NCBI RefSeq assembly: GCF_024509555.1
Contig: NZ_JAMWEL010000004.1
Span: forward strand, 90,609 to 154,608
Direction: 5' to 3'
Source: Streptococcus suis
Lineage (GTDB): Bacteria > Bacillota > Bacilli > Lactobacillales > Streptococcaceae
Length of the DNA: 64,000 nucleotides
The notes below the pieces were generated by a model, which saw nothing but the letters and a program-made list of their open reading frames with translations, was not told where the DNA came from and searched no databases. A program made the translations under genes and the position numbers. Shown one piece after another: positions 17,958 to 27,527 of this stretch (positions within the stretch are counted from its first letter, which is position 1; every line of letters begins with the position of its first letter).

Positions 17958-19553
17958 ATGACACAAGAAAACAACTCACAATCCCTTTACCAGTCCCTTT
18001 GGAATGCGGCAGATATTCTCCGTGGCAAGATGGACGCTAACGAATACAAGTCCTACCTTTTGGGCTTGATTTTCTACAAATACCTATCAGATAAGCTGCT
18101 TTTGGCAGTGTGTGACAACCTTGATGAATCCTTTGACAGTTTGTCACAGGCTCAAGCCCTCTATGAAGAAAATTTTGCGGATCCAGATGTTAAGGAAGAT
18201 TTGCTAGATGTCCTTGATGATGAGCTAGGTTACTTTATCGAGCCTGGTCTGACCTTTACGGCCTTGGTGGCAAAAGTCCACACCAGCAACTTCCAGTTGG
18301 AAGATTTGGCACAGGGCTTCCGTGACATTGAGCAGTCCAATGAGATTTTTGAAAACCTTTTTGAAGACATCGACCTTTATTCTAAAAAGTTGGGACCAAC
18401 ACCGCAAAAGCAGAATCAGGTCATTTCAGCCCTTATCAAAGAACTTCATGAACTCAACCTCAGCAACCATGATGGAGATGTTTTGGGAGATGCCTATGAA
18501 TACCTGATTGGTCAGTTTGCTAGCGACTCAGGTAAGAAAGCAGGCGAGTTCTATACACCTCAAGCCGTTTCCCACCTCATGACCCAGATTGTCTTTCTTG
18601 GACGGGAACATCAAAAGGGCATGACCCTCTATGACCCAACCATGGGGTCAGGCTCCCTCCTTCTTAACGCCAAACGTTACAGCAAAGAGGCTTCGACCGT
18701 TTCCTACTTCGGTCAGGAGATTAACACCTCGACCTACAACCTGGCTCGCATGAACATGATGCTCCACGGGGTTGCCATCGAAAACCAAAAACTTCATGTT
18801 GGTGATACCCTTGATGCGGACTGGCCAACGACCGAGCCGACAGACTTTGACGGGGTACTCATGAACCCACCTTATTCTCAGAAGTGGAGTGGGGACGCTG
18901 GTTTCCTACAAGACGCACGTTTCTCTAGCTATGGTGTTCTGGCACCCAAGTCCAAGGCTGACTTCGCCTTCCTCCTTCATGGTTTCTACCACCTCAAGCA
19001 TTCAGGAGTCATGGCAATTGTTCTCCCTCACGGGGTTCTCTTTAGGGGAAATGCAGAGCAGAAAATTCGTCAGCATCTCCTAGAGGAAGGAGCTATTGAC
19101 ACCGTGATTGGACTGCCAGCCAACATCTTTTATAATACCTCCATTCCAACCACAGTCATCATTCTCAAGAAAAACCGCACCAGCAAAGATGTCCTCTTTA
19201 TCGATGCTTCTAAAGAATTTGACAAGGGCAAAAACCAAAATATCATGACCGATGACCATATCGCTAAGATTTTGAAAGCCTATCAAGACCGGCAAGATGT
19301 GGACAAGTTTTCCCGCCTAGCCAGCTTTGAGGAGATTGTGGAAAACGACTACAACCTCAACATCCCTCGCTATGTCGATACCTTTGAGGAAGAGCCAGTT
19401 GTTCCACTAACAGAGCTTGCGGACAAGCTGGCCCAGACCGACAAGGAAATCGCAGCAACCACGGCCCAACTTGAAAGCATGCTTGGTCAGCTAGTCGGAA
19501 CCACACCAGAAGCTCAGGCAGAGCTGACAGCCTTTCTGGAGAAGTTGAAATAG
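17958..19553 (+). CDS. hsdM: Type I restriction-modification methyltransferase HsdM
   Basis: N6-adenine methyltransferase subunit (531 aa). HsdM N-terminal helical domain (residues about 12-145) is followed by the methylase: EFYTPQAVSHLM, SAM-binding motif I DPTMGSGSLLLNA and catalytic motif IV NPPYSQKW. ATG 17958 is chosen because AAAAGG lies 8 bp upstream; an in-frame ATG at 17934 would overlap the hsdS end. Order hsdR-abiH-hsdS-hsdM is the reverse of the common hsdM-hsdS order. Confidence 0.94.
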   Translation: MTQENNSQSLYQSLWNAADILRGKMDANEYKSYLLGLIFYKYLSDKLLLAVCDNLDESFDSLSQAQALYEENFADPDVKEDLLDVLDDELGYFIEPGLTFTALVAKVHTSNFQLEDLAQGFRDIEQSNEIFENLFEDIDLYSKKLGPTPQKQNQVISALIKELHELNLSNHDGDVLGDAYEYLIGQFASDSGKKAGEFYTPQAVSHLMTQIVFLGREHQKGMTLYDPTMGSGSLLLNAKRYSKEASTVSYFGQEINTSTYNLARMNMMLHGVAIENQKLHVGDTLDADWPTTEPTDFDGVLMNPPYSQKWSGDAGFLQDARFSSYGVLAPKSKADFAFLLHGFYHLKHSGVMAIVLPHGVLFRGNAEQKIRQHLLEEGAIDTVIGLPANIFYNTSIPTTVIILKKNRTSKDVLFIDASKEFDKGKNQNIMTDDHIAKILKAYQDRQDVDKFSRLASFEEIVENDYNLNIPRYVDTFEEEPVVPLTELADKLAQTDKEIAATTAQLESMLGQLVGTTPEAQAELTAFLEKLK

Positions 19554-19614
19554 GAGAAGGAACTTAATTTATCCACCTTATTCCTGACTGACTAAACACA
19601 CTTATATACTGAGA

Positions 19615-19646
19615 AGCAGAGTTGGATTACTAGCTCTGCTTTTTTT
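19615..19646 (+). terminator. Terminator of the type I R-M operon
   Basis: AGCAGAG/CTCTGCT stem, 12-nt loop, T6 tail. Confidence 0.85.
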
Positions 19647-19754
19647 CATCTTTTTGGTTTTGAAAATTGTTTCCCAAAATGCTATAATATAACTAGGAAC
19701 TTCGAATAAATAGGTAGAGAGTATTTCTCAATCACTTTATTTGGAGGATAAAAA

Positions 19755-20651
19755 ATGACTAAACGTCGTCAGGCAGTCAGTCCCATGGCTGATGTTATTG
19801 CAAAAAAGATTTTTAATGACCATGAGATTACCATTGATTTTATCAATACCTTTCTAGGTTTTCGTCCCAAGTCGGTTCAAATTTTGAATGGCACCATTGC
19901 GGATATAAAAAAAGAAAGGACCAGTCACTTTAGCACTACGGTGGATATTCTGGCTCGAATGGATGATGGGACACAGGTAATCATTGAGATACAAGTTGCC
20001 TATCAGAATAGTTTTATCAAGCGTTTGTGGACCTATACCTGTCAACATCTGGTCAAGGACTTGCCCAATGTCCGTGAGAAAGTCACGCAGACACATGATA
20101 TGTATGACAAAATTTCACCGATTTATTCGATTGCCTTAGTAGCCAGCAGGTATTTTGATGACGACCAACCTATTCATAGTTTTGTATTGACTGAAAAAGG
20201 TGGGGGTCAAATCTTGGAATTGCCATTTGGCGAACATGAGGAATTGAAAAAGCCGTTTGAGATGGTCATTATTGAACTAAAAAAATTCCGTAAGGGTCAG
20301 CTTGAGAAAAGTCAGCGCCAATGGATTGAATTTTTTGCCAATCGAGAATTTAGTCAAGCTACATCAGATGTTATTGAAAAGGCAGAACACCTGTTGGATA
20401 GAAATACATGGACAGAGGAGGAAGTGAAAATGGTAGATCAATGGTTGCGCAACGCTTCCAACCACTTTGGTGAATTGGAAAGTTCTTTTATACGTGGCAG
20501 ACGAAACGGTAAGGAAGAAGGTCGATTAGAAGGACGATTAGAAGTTGCACAGCGCTTATTAAACAGAGGTCTTGGCATAGAAGATGTTTTAGAAATCACC
20601 GGCTTAACTTCAGAACAATTGGCTTCCCTTTCACAAGAGCATGAGTTCTAG
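19755..20651 (+). CDS. Rpn-family recombination-promoting nuclease / PD-(D/E)XK transposase-like
   Basis: The 298-aa protein belongs to the Rpn/YhgA-like family (PD-(D/E)XK nuclease family transposase, PF12784), DNA endonucleases linked to RecA-independent horizontal transfer in E. coli; I infer a similar activity. The nuclease core is TTVDILARMDDGTQVIIEIQ (about residues 61-80) with Asp and E-x-Q as the active-site pattern. The tail holds the repeat-rich, helical GRLEGRLEVAQRLLNRG segment typical of the family. The ribosome site TTGGAGGA precedes the ATG. The reading frame continues after the stop as a partial second copy (20652-20732). Confidence 0.88.
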   Translation: MTKRRQAVSPMADVIAKKIFNDHEITIDFINTFLGFRPKSVQILNGTIADIKKERTSHFSTTVDILARMDDGTQVIIEIQVAYQNSFIKRLWTYTCQHLVKDLPNVREKVTQTHDMYDKISPIYSIALVASRYFDDDQPIHSFVLTEKGGGQILELPFGEHEELKKPFEMVIIELKKFRKGQLEKSQRQWIEFFANREFSQATSDVIEKAEHLLDRNTWTEEEVKMVDQWLRNASNHFGELESSFIRGRRNGKEEGRLEGRLEVAQRLLNRGLGIEDVLEITGLTSEQLASLSQEHEF

Positions 20652-20732
20652 GAGAAAGTCAAAATCGTAGATCAATGGTTGCCTAATCACCCTTCAATGA
20701 TAGAGGCTTGGTTTAGACATTCTTGCTGTTGA
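20652..20732 (+). pseudogene. In-frame remnant of a second Rpn-like gene
   Basis: Directly after the TAG at 20649-20651 the same frame reads E-K-V-K-I-V-D-Q-W-L-P-N and stops at TGA 20730-20732. This matches E-E-V-K-M-V-D-Q-W-L-R-N inside the gene just upstream. It looks like the scar of recombination between two Rpn paralogues or a deleted tandem copy. Confidence 0.7.
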
Positions 20733-20768
20733 TTAAGGTCGCTGACTTTCATTTCTTTTCACAAAATA

Positions 20769-20797
20769 TTGAAATCGTTTTCGCGTTGTGCTATAAT
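20769..20797 (+). promoter_or_regulatory. Promoter of the CBS-domain gene
   Basis: TTGAAA (20769-20774), a 17-bp spacer and TATAAT (20792-20797). Confidence 0.8.
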
Positions 20798-20826
20798 TGA
20801 GGTAGGAAAATCGAGGAGGAAATCCT

Positions 20827-21483
20827 ATGTCAGTTAAAGATTTTATGACCCGTAAGGTTGTTTATATTTCACCAGAGACTACCATTGCTCATGCGGCTGA
20901 TTTGATGCGTGAGCAAGGCTTGCACCGTTTGCCCGTGATTGAAAATGATAAATTGGTCGGCTTGGTGACGGAAGGAACCATTGCTGAAGCAAGTCCTTCT
21001 AAGGCAACCAGTTTATCTATCTACGAGATGAACTATCTTCTGAACAAGACAAAGGTCAAGGATGTCATGATTAAAAATGTCATCACTGTTTCAGGCTATG
21101 CTAGTTTGGAAGACGCTGTCTACCTCATGTACAAAAACAAGGTCGGTATCTTGCCAGTAGTGGACAATGGTCAACTCTATGGTGTTATCACTGACCGTGA
21201 TGTCTTTGCAGCCTTTCTCCATGTGTCAGGTTATGGTGAGGAGGGTGTGCGTGCTCGTTTCCTTGTAGAAAATAAGGCAGGGGAGTTAGAAAAAATCATC
21301 CGTCTGGTAGCTGATAAAGAATATAATATTGTGTCAACTGTCCAACTAGCGACTAAGTCAGGCAAGGTTGTGATTGAAGTCCAAATTGATGGTAAGGTTG
21401 ATGTCGATGAGGTTCGTAGCCTATTCGAGGGTGCGGGTTTGCAAATTGATAGTCTAGTACCAACTGTTGCAAAAAATATCTAA
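20827..21483 (+). CDS. CBS-domain pair plus ACT-like domain protein (AcuB-like)
   Basis: Cytoplasmic protein (218 aa). Two CBS domains (about residues 1-60 and 75-135: VKDFMTRKVVYISPETTIAHAA, VKDVMIKNVITVSGYASLEDAV, DRDVF) usually bind adenosine nucleotides and sense energy state. The C-terminal 70 residues (ENKAGELEKIIRLVADKEYNIV) have an ACT-like pattern. The same architecture occurs in AcuB-type regulators, but no acetoin genes are nearby. Strong AGGAGGA ribosome site; monocistronic. Confidence 0.82.
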   Translation: MSVKDFMTRKVVYISPETTIAHAADLMREQGLHRLPVIENDKLVGLVTEGTIAEASPSKATSLSIYEMNYLLNKTKVKDVMIKNVITVSGYASLEDAVYLMYKNKVGILPVVDNGQLYGVITDRDVFAAFLHVSGYGEEGVRARFLVENKAGELEKIIRLVADKEYNIVSTVQLATKSGKVVIEVQIDGKVDVDEVRSLFEGAGLQIDSLVPTVAKNI

Positions 21484-21507
21484 AAGTCGAGATTTCTCGG
21501 CTTTTTC
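21482..21507 (+). terminator. Terminator of the CBS-domain gene
   Basis: AAAAGTCGAG/CTCGGCTTTT stem with one G.T pair and a T-rich tail. Confidence 0.8.
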
Positions 21508-21582
21508 TTCTTTTTGTAAATATGTTTTGAGTATCTAAAATACTTATATGGTATAATAAAAGTGATTACAAGAGGAGGAAGT

Positions 21583-22404
21583 ATGGGTTATAAGAAATAT
21601 AAGAAGTATAGAGATGACGATATAGAGAGTATCCTGCTTGTTCTAGTACTCGGTTTGTTCAAAGTTCTTGGAAAAGTTGTCTTACCAATGCTTGGAAAGA
21701 TTTTCCAGCGTGACAATATCAACCGTTTTTTACATGGGGATAAAATCAACCGTTTGCAGACCCTCCAACTCAGTATTCGGTCTGGTTTTGAAAAACACCA
21801 GCAATTGTTGGCGGAAAATGGTGAGGATAAAGCAGTTTTAAGCTTGCGTAGTCGCATCTTAGGAGAATTATTTGAATTAGACCAATTGTATCAAAAGAAT
21901 GGCAAGTACTTGGATGCTTACCAGAGTAAAGAGGTCGTCGATACCTTGCAACTCAAGTATCAATTGAAAATACCTGAAAATACGACAACATTTACTGGAT
22001 CTGTTGATGAAGTGGTGGATTCTGTTGAAGCCTACCAAGATGAAACTTGGGACCAACAAAAACGAATTTCGGAAATGGCTCCTGAAATTCTCGAAACCTA
22101 TTGCAATATTCAAAGGGACAACCAAGTTATACTGGAAAAACTTGAAAATACGCCAGATAAGCGGGAAGAGTTGACAGCTATTCATGAAGCCAATATGAGC
22201 CGCTTTAGGGATATTTTACAAGGCTATTTGAAAATTAAGGAATCTCCAAAAGATTATTTCAATGCAGAGGAGCGACTGGCCCAGGCTAAGCTAGCTCTGG
22301 AAACCTTTGACAGGGATTTGGACGATACCATTAAACAATTTAACGAAGCTGATATGCAGGATTTTGAAATCAGCCTGCGCATGATGAAGAAGAAAGAGGG
22401 ATAA
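21583..22404 (+). CDS. xpaC: XpaC family protein
   Basis: XpaC (273 aa) is annotated in Bacillus as a hydrolysis factor for 5-bromo-4-chloroindolyl phosphate and nearly always precedes telA; its true role is unknown. One hydrophobic helix (SILLVLVLGLFKVLGKVVLPML, about residues 15-36) suggests membrane association; the rest is helical. Residues 166-268 form the domain shared with HsdR's N-terminus. ATG 21583 is chosen because AGAGGAGG lies just upstream. TATAAT at 21552-21557 is the likely -10. telA follows after 1 bp. Confidence 0.85.
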   Translation: MGYKKYKKYRDDDIESILLVLVLGLFKVLGKVVLPMLGKIFQRDNINRFLHGDKINRLQTLQLSIRSGFEKHQQLLAENGEDKAVLSLRSRILGELFELDQLYQKNGKYLDAYQSKEVVDTLQLKYQLKIPENTTTFTGSVDEVVDSVEAYQDETWDQQKRISEMAPEILETYCNIQRDNQVILEKLENTPDKREELTAIHEANMSRFRDILQGYLKIKESPKDYFNAEERLAQAKLALETFDRDLDDTIKQFNEADMQDFEISLRMMKKKEG

Positions 22405-22405
22405 G

Positions 22406-23677
22406 ATGTCAGGATTTAATTTCGATATTGATCAGATTGCCAACAACAGTTTGTCAACTAAGGACAAGACCACAGAGATTATTCAAGCAACACCAGCTGG
22501 AGATACGACCAAGGTATCTTTCTTGGCACAGTTGACACCAGAACAACAGACAGGCATTCGTTCCAAAGCACCGCAATTGGTAGATAATTTCTTGGCCAAC
22601 CAGAATGCTCTCTTGGATTTCGGCAAGGAAGCTGTGGAGGAAGTCAATGCAACGGTCAACCACATTCTGTCTGAGCAGAAAAAGATAGAAATTCCACAGG
22701 TGGATGAGCTCTTGGCCAATACCAACCGTGAATTGAATGGTTTTGTGGCCAAGTACAAGGACATTTCGACAACTGCTGAATTAGAAAAGAAACCAGGTTT
22801 CTTCCAACGCTTGTTTAAGCAGACAAAAAATGATTTGCAGGAATTTTACTTTGATTCGCAGACCATTGAGAAGAAAATGGACAGCATGGCGGCCAGCGTG
22901 GTCAAGCAAGAGGAAGTCTTGTCCCGCAATATTGTATCAGCGGAGCTCTTGATTGAGAACAATACCAAGTCTATTGAAAATCTAGTCGGTGTCATCGCTT
23001 TTATCGAAGCGACTGGTCAAGAGGCTGCCCAGCGAGCAAAAGCAGAGCAAGAACGCTTGGCAGGTCTGCAACCAACTACGGTAGATTATCAAGTAGCTTC
23101 TGAAAAGCTGGCGCGTGTGACAGAAGTTGCCAATATTCTGGAACAACAACACTCAGAATACATGAGCCGCCTCTATGTTGCCTGGACAACAACACCACAA
23201 ATGCGTAATCTTGTCAAAGTTTCGTCGGATATGAAGCAACGTTTGGGTATGTTGCGCCGCAATACCATTCCAACAATGAAGCTGTCAATTGCCCAGTTGG
23301 GTATCCTCCAACAGTCTATCAAGTCTAGTCAGACAGCGGATGCTATAGTCAATGCTAACAATGCGGCCCTTCAAATGCTGGCGGATACGTCAAAAGAAGC
23401 CATTCCGATGATGGAACGCACCGCTCAAAATCCAACCCTTTCAGTAGCTTCTGTTACCAAGTTGGCAGAGAGTTTGGTTGCTCAAAATAATGGCATTATT
23501 GCAGCTATAGATGAAGGGCGTCAGAAACGTCGGGAGTTGGAAGCGGCTATTATTCGTTCGGCTGAAACCATCAATGATTCTGTTAAATTGCGTGATCAGA
23601 AGATTATCGCAGCCTTGCTAGACCAAGGAAAAGCAGCACAGTCAGAAGCGGAACAACCACTTGAACCTACTGAATAA
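22406..23677 (+). CDS. telA: Toxic anion resistance protein TelA family
   Basis: TelA/YceH-type protein (423 aa), linked to tellurite or cell-envelope stress resistance in other bacteria; the mechanism is not settled. The protein is soluble and almost wholly alpha-helical with long coiled-coil stretches (for example about residues 155-230 and 300-400). The middle part (NTKSIENLVGVIAFIEATGQEAAQRA, EYMSRLYVAWTTTPQMRNLVKVSSDMKQRL) is the conserved family core. It starts one base after xpaC's stop, so the two are translationally coupled. Confidence 0.88.
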   Translation: MSGFNFDIDQIANNSLSTKDKTTEIIQATPAGDTTKVSFLAQLTPEQQTGIRSKAPQLVDNFLANQNALLDFGKEAVEEVNATVNHILSEQKKIEIPQVDELLANTNRELNGFVAKYKDISTTAELEKKPGFFQRLFKQTKNDLQEFYFDSQTIEKKMDSMAASVVKQEEVLSRNIVSAELLIENNTKSIENLVGVIAFIEATGQEAAQRAKAEQERLAGLQPTTVDYQVASEKLARVTEVANILEQQHSEYMSRLYVAWTTTPQMRNLVKVSSDMKQRLGMLRRNTIPTMKLSIAQLGILQQSIKSSQTADAIVNANNAALQMLADTSKEAIPMMERTAQNPTLSVASVTKLAESLVAQNNGIIAAIDEGRQKRRELEAAIIRSAETINDSVKLRDQKIIAALLDQGKAAQSEAEQPLEPTE

Positions 23678-23683
23678 AAAAAG

Positions 23684-23711
23684 AACTGCAGAAACCGAAG
23701 TCTGCAGTTTT
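23684..23711. terminator. Bidirectional terminator between telA and the YitT gene
   Basis: AACTGCAGA/TCTGCAGTT perfect 9-bp stem with an 8-nt loop; A-rich on the left and T-rich on the right, so it works for both converging genes. Confidence 0.85.
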
Positions 23712-23715
23712 CTTC

Positions 23716-24582
23716 TTAATCTCGTTCTAGCGGTTGTTTATTTTGATCTAAGGTGAAGCCTTCCCCTAATACCTCATGGGCATCTGTAATGGTGATAAAG
23801 GCGTGGGGATCGATGCGATGAATGAGTTCTTTCATTTCTTGTAACTGGCTCTTATAGATGACAGAGTAGATCATGTTGATATCCGTCTTGCTGTAAAAAC
23901 CTTGGGCCTTGATAAAGGTGACGCCTCGTTCAATTTCACTATCAATTGCCTGGGCCAGCTGCTCGGATTTTTGCGATACAATCATCACGCCCTTGCTTCC
24001 ATAGCCACCCTCAGTGACAAAGTCAATGACTTTGGAGGCAATGGTAACCATTAACAAGGTATAAAGAACGATGCGTAAATTTTGGGAAACGATGACGGTT
24101 AGGGTCAAGACCAAAAAATCAATGGCAAGGATGATTTGACCAATAGAGTAGGGGAGATATTTGTGACCAATCCGAGCTATGATATCACTACCTCCTGTTG
24201 TGCCACCAGCTTTAAAAATAATTCCAAGTCCCAATCCGACCAAGATACCTCCCAACATGCTAACAATTAAAAGATCATTAGCAAGATTGATATGAATAGG
24301 AAGTTTTTCAAAAAGTAGGAGCCAAAAAGTAACTGCAAAGGTACCGATAAGGCTGTAAATCAATATCTTTCTGCCCAATAGTTTCCAACCCAGTAGGAAG
24401 AGCGGTATATTAATTAAAATATTCATCATCCAAGGTTGAATCTTAAAGAGGTAGAATAGGATGAGGTTGATCCCTGTAATTCCTCCCTCATATAAATGAT
24501 TGGGCATGATGAGGTAATTTAGAGCGAAAGAAAAGATACCCGAACCCAATAAAATAAAGAAAATATTCTTCAACCGTATCAT
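23716..24582 (-). CDS. YitT family membrane protein (DUF2179)
   Basis: The 288-aa protein has about five to six N-terminal transmembrane helices (YitT_membrane) and a C-terminal soluble DUF2179 domain (GVTFIKAQGFYSKTDINMIYSVIYKSQLQEMKELI). The function of the family is unknown, with transport proposed. GIIFKAGGTTGGSDIIARI is a family signature. The start at 24582 is chosen because GGAGG lies just upstream on the minus strand; an upstream in-frame ATG (24609) lacks a ribosome site. Confidence 0.87.
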   Translation of the reverse strand: MIRLKNIFFILLGSGIFSFALNYLIMPNHLYEGGITGINLILFYLFKIQPWMMNILINIPLFLLGWKLLGRKILIYSLIGTFAVTFWLLLFEKLPIHINLANDLLIVSMLGGILVGLGLGIIFKAGGTTGGSDIIARIGHKYLPYSIGQIILAIDFLVLTLTVIVSQNLRIVLYTLLMVTIASKVIDFVTEGGYGSKGVMIVSQKSEQLAQAIDSEIERGVTFIKAQGFYSKTDINMIYSVIYKSQLQEMKELIHRIDPHAFITITDAHEVLGEGFTLDQNKQPLERD

Positions 24583-24707
24583 AGCGACCTCCGATATTCT
24601 ATATATCAATTGTAAAAGATTTTCTCTTTAAAAACAAGTCAATTTTCGAGTGATTTTTTGCCACTTTTTTGGTAAAATGGAATGAATATCTAATAAGTGA
24701 GGGAAAG

Positions 24708-25346
24708 ATGAGTAAGGGTTTTTTTGTTACATTTGAAGGTCCAGATGGGGCTGGAAAGACAACGGTTTTGCAGGAATTGTTACCAGCCTTGCAGGAGTTA
24801 GGACCAGAAGTGGTGACAACAAGAGAACCAGGTGGAGTGGCCATTGCTGAGGAGATTCGCAATATTATTCTCAATCCTGCCAATACAGAAATGGATGATA
24901 AAACAGAACTTTTACTGTTTATCGCAGCCCGTCGTCAGCACTTGAAAGAAAAAATCTTACCTCCCTTGGCTGAGGGCAAGTTGCTTTTAATTGATCGCTT
25001 TATCGATTCTTCCATTGCTTATCAAGGCTTTGGACGTGGCTTGGATGTGGCTGATATTGATTGGCTAAATCAGTTTGCGACAGATGGCTTGAAACCTGAT
25101 TTGACCCTCTATTTTGACATTGACACAGAAGAAGGTCTGGCCCGAATTGCTCGCAATGCGGATCGGGATGTGGACCGTCTGGATATGGAGAAAGCGGATA
25201 TGCACAAACGGGTTCGGCAGGGCTATCTCAGCATTTTAGAAAACGAGCCAGAGCGATTTGTCAAGATTGATGCTAGTCAGTCCTTAGAAGCAGTTGTTGC
25301 AGATGCATTGGCAGTGATTCAGAAACGGTTTGCGGAACAAAAATGA
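24708..25346 (+). CDS. tmk: Thymidylate kinase
   Basis: Phosphorylates dTMP to dTDP for DNA synthesis (212 aa). P-loop [11 protein letters not shown] (about residue 9-19), DR in [15 protein letters not shown], the TREPGG dTMP-binding loop and a LID region ([12 protein letters not shown]) are visible. ATG 24708 is used because GTGAGGGAAAG precedes it and the family begins M-S-K-G. A TTTTTTGGTAAAATGG box upstream is nearly the same as before upp. The stop overlaps holB's ATG. Confidence 0.95.
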   Translation: MSKGFFVTFEGPDGAGKTTVLQELLPALQELGPEVVTTREPGGVAIAEEIRNIILNPANTEMDDKTELLLFIAARRQHLKEKILPPLAEGKLLLIDRFIDSSIAYQGFGRGLDVADIDWLNQFATDGLKPDLTLYFDIDTEEGLARIARNADRDVDRLDMEKADMHKRVRQGYLSILENEPERFVKIDASQSLEAVVADALAVIQKRFAEQK

Positions 25347-26227
25347 GAATTGAGGAACTAATACAGTTACAACCAAGTATATTTCAGCGATTTGTGACTA
25401 TTTTGGAGCAAGGCCGACTGGCCCATGCCTATCTGTTTTCTGGTGATTTTGCCAGTTATGAAATGGCTATTTTTCTAAGTCAGTCCCTCTTTTGTCAGGA
25501 GAAAGTCGGTGTTTTACCTTGTCAGAATTGTCGAACTTGTCGTTTGATTGAAGCGGGTGAGTTTTCAGATGTGACCTTGCTAGCTCCTCAGGGCAATATC
25601 ATCAAGACAGAAACTGTTCGTGAATTGGTCAAGAATTTTTCCCAATCTGGTTTTGAATCTAGTAAACAGGTTTTCATCATTCGGGATGCAGAAAAAATGC
25701 ATGCAAATGCAGCCAATTCCCTCCTCAAAGTGATTGAAGAGCCTCAATCGGACATTCATATTTTTCTTCTGACTAATCAGGAAGAAGCAGTGCTTCCAAC
25801 CATTAAGAGCCGGACACAAATAATTGGTTTTCCGAAAAATCTGCCAGCCTTGGAACGCATGTTGGAAGAAGAAGGCTTGTTGAAAACTGAAGCATCTCTA
25901 TTGGCTCGACTGGTCTCCAGTCAAGAAGAGGCAAGAAAGTTGGCAGAAAATAAACATTTCTTGGACTTAATTGGCCAGTCCAAAAAGTTTATCGATTTGC
26001 TCCTAGGCAACCCTAATCAAGCTTATTTGCAAGTAGGGACTTTAGTTGCATTGGCTTTGGAAAAAGCAGAGCAGGGGCGCTTGTTTGACTTGCTCAGTTT
26101 ATTGTTGGCTGAGAGGATGATGGAGGAAAGTGCACGAGAACAAATGGATGCAGTCTTGAAAGCTAAACACATGTGGCAGGCCAATGTTAGTCTACAAAAT
26201 AGTTTAGAATTTTTGACTCTAAAATAA
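25343..26227 (+). CDS. holB: DNA polymerase III subunit delta'
   Basis: Clamp-loader subunit (294 aa). N-terminal AAA+ domain with a degenerate P-loop ([14 protein letters not shown]), a zinc module of four Cys (C-x8-C-x2-C-x2-C in [16 protein letters not shown]), the [20 protein letters not shown] sensor region and SRTQI (arginine-finger motif SRC-like). The ATG overlaps tmk's TGA by four bases. The tmk-holB-yabA-rsmI order is typical of Streptococcus. Confidence 0.94.
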   Translation: MRIEELIQLQPSIFQRFVTILEQGRLAHAYLFSGDFASYEMAIFLSQSLFCQEKVGVLPCQNCRTCRLIEAGEFSDVTLLAPQGNIIKTETVRELVKNFSQSGFESSKQVFIIRDAEKMHANAANSLLKVIEEPQSDIHIFLLTNQEEAVLPTIKSRTQIIGFPKNLPALERMLEEEGLLKTEASLLARLVSSQEEARKLAENKHFLDLIGQSKKFIDLLLGNPNQAYLQVGTLVALALEKAEQGRLFDLLSLLLAERMMEESAREQMDAVLKAKHMWQANVSLQNSLEFLTLK

Positions 26228-26242
26228 ACAGAAAGGAAGACC

Positions 26243-26560
26243 ATGGATAAGAAAGAAATTTTTGATTCCCTTGATGATTTTTCACAGAATCTATTGACTA
26301 CATTGGCAGAAGTCGATGCCATAAAAAAACATTTACAGGGTGTCATTGACGAAAATACGACACTCCGTTTAGAAAATTCTAAACTAAGAGAGCGTCTTGA
26401 AAAAGAAGATAAGACAGGCCATAAGTCTTCCAACTTTGGCAAGGAAAATTTGGAAAATATTTACGAAGATGGTTTCCATATCTGTACCTTTTCTTATGGA
26501 CAACGTAGGGACAATGATGAGCCATGCATGTTTTGTATTGAATTATTGAATCGAGATTAA
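26243..26560 (+). CDS. yabA: DNA replication initiation control protein YabA
   Basis: Negative regulator of DnaA that also binds DnaN (105 aa). The N-terminal coiled coil (residues about 1-60, ending [15 protein letters not shown]) is followed by a C-terminal zinc motif: His and Cys in FHICTF, then CMFC. The ribosome site AGAAAGGAAG precedes the ATG. rsmI follows after 1 bp. Confidence 0.93.
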   Translation: MDKKEIFDSLDDFSQNLLTTLAEVDAIKKHLQGVIDENTTLRLENSKLRERLEKEDKTGHKSSNFGKENLENIYEDGFHICTFSYGQRRDNDEPCMFCIELLNRD

Positions 26561-26561
26561 G

Positions 26562-27425
26562 ATGAAAGTACAAAAATCATTTAAGGGGCAGACAAGTTTT
26601 GGGAGTCTTTATTTGGTTCCAACTCCAATAGGTAATTTGCAGGATATGACCTTTAGAGCTGTTCAGACATTGAAAGAAGTCGATGTGATTGCAGCTGAGG
26701 ATACGCGAAATACAGGTCTCTTGCTCAAACATTTTGAGATTGAAACACGTCAAACCTCCTTCCATGAACACAATGCTCATGAAAAAATTCCTGTCTTGAT
26801 TGATTGGCTCAAGTCGGGCCAGTCTATAGCCCAGGTATCTGATGCAGGTCTGCCTTCCATTTCAGATCCAGGTCATGATTTGGTTAAGGCTGCCATTGAA
26901 GAAAGTATTCCAGTTGTGGCACTTCCAGGGGCATCTGCAGGGATTACAGCCTTGATTGCATCTGGTTTGGCCCCACAACCTCATATTTTCTACGGATTTT
27001 TACCGCGAAAAGCAGGGCAGCAAAAGGATTTTTTCCAAGAAAAGCGTGCCTATCCTGAAACGCAGATTTTCTATGAGTCTCCTTATCGTGTTGCAGATAC
27101 CTTGGAGAACATGCTTTCTGTCTATGGAGATCGCCAGGTAACGGTTGTTCGAGAATTGACCAAGTTATACGAAGAATACCAGAGAGGAAGCATTTCCGAA
27201 TTACTAGAGTATCTGGAAGAAAATACTCTTAAGGGAGAGTGTCTAATTATCGTGGCAGGTGCTGGAGAAGAAGAATTGCCGTCAGCAGATGATGTGGATT
27301 TGAAAGCTGAGGTGGAAAAAGAAATTGCAGCTGGTCGCAAACCCAACCAGGCTATAAAGGAAGTGGCCAAACGCTACCAACTCAAAAAACAAGAAGTATA
27401 TGATGTATATCATGGACTAGGCTGA
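26562..27425 (+). CDS. rsmI: 16S rRNA (cytidine1402-2'-O)-methyltransferase
   Basis: Methylates the 2'-OH of C1402 in the ribosomal decoding centre (287 aa). The tetrapyrrole-methylase fold shows LYLVPTPIGNLQDMTFRAVQTL (about residues 17-38), AAEDTRNT, VSDAGLPSISDPG and LPGASAGITALIASGL. A short N-terminal extension (KVQKSFKGQTSFG) precedes the usual start; ATG 26562 has weak Shine-Dalgarno support and may be coupled to yabA. Confidence 0.94.
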   Translation: MKVQKSFKGQTSFGSLYLVPTPIGNLQDMTFRAVQTLKEVDVIAAEDTRNTGLLLKHFEIETRQTSFHEHNAHEKIPVLIDWLKSGQSIAQVSDAGLPSISDPGHDLVKAAIEESIPVVALPGASAGITALIASGLAPQPHIFYGFLPRKAGQQKDFFQEKRAYPETQIFYESPYRVADTLENMLSVYGDRQVTVVRELTKLYEEYQRGSISELLEYLEENTLKGECLIIVAGAGEEELPSADDVDLKAEVEKEIAAGRKPNQAIKEVAKRYQLKKQEVYDVYHGLG

Positions 27426-27438
27426 GCCTAGTCTTTTT
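27415..27438 (+). terminator. Terminator overlapping the rsmI stop
   Basis: GACTAGGC/GCCTAGTC perfect 8-bp stem with T5 tail; the TGA stop codon is exactly the 3-nt loop. Confidence 0.88.
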
Positions 27439-27443
27439 CCGTA

Positions 27444-27499
27444 TCTTTTCTGAGAATTTAGCTTATTTTATGGAATTTTCTGAATTCTTGTGATATAAT
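27444..27499 (+). promoter_or_regulatory. serC promoter with two CodY-like boxes
   Basis: TGATATAAT (extended -10, TATAAT at 27494-27499). Two sites match the CodY consensus at about 12 of 15 positions: 27444-27458 and 27474-27488; the second lies in the spacer. Inference: serine synthesis under amino-acid control. Confidence 0.55.
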
Positions 27500-27527
27500 G
27501 AACACATTACATTTTTGGAGGGATTTT

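Noticed and set aside
11485..20732. Prophage or integrative element carrying the type I locus
   Set aside because: No integrase, attachment repeats or tRNA target is visible around it; the flanks are ordinary chromosomal genes.
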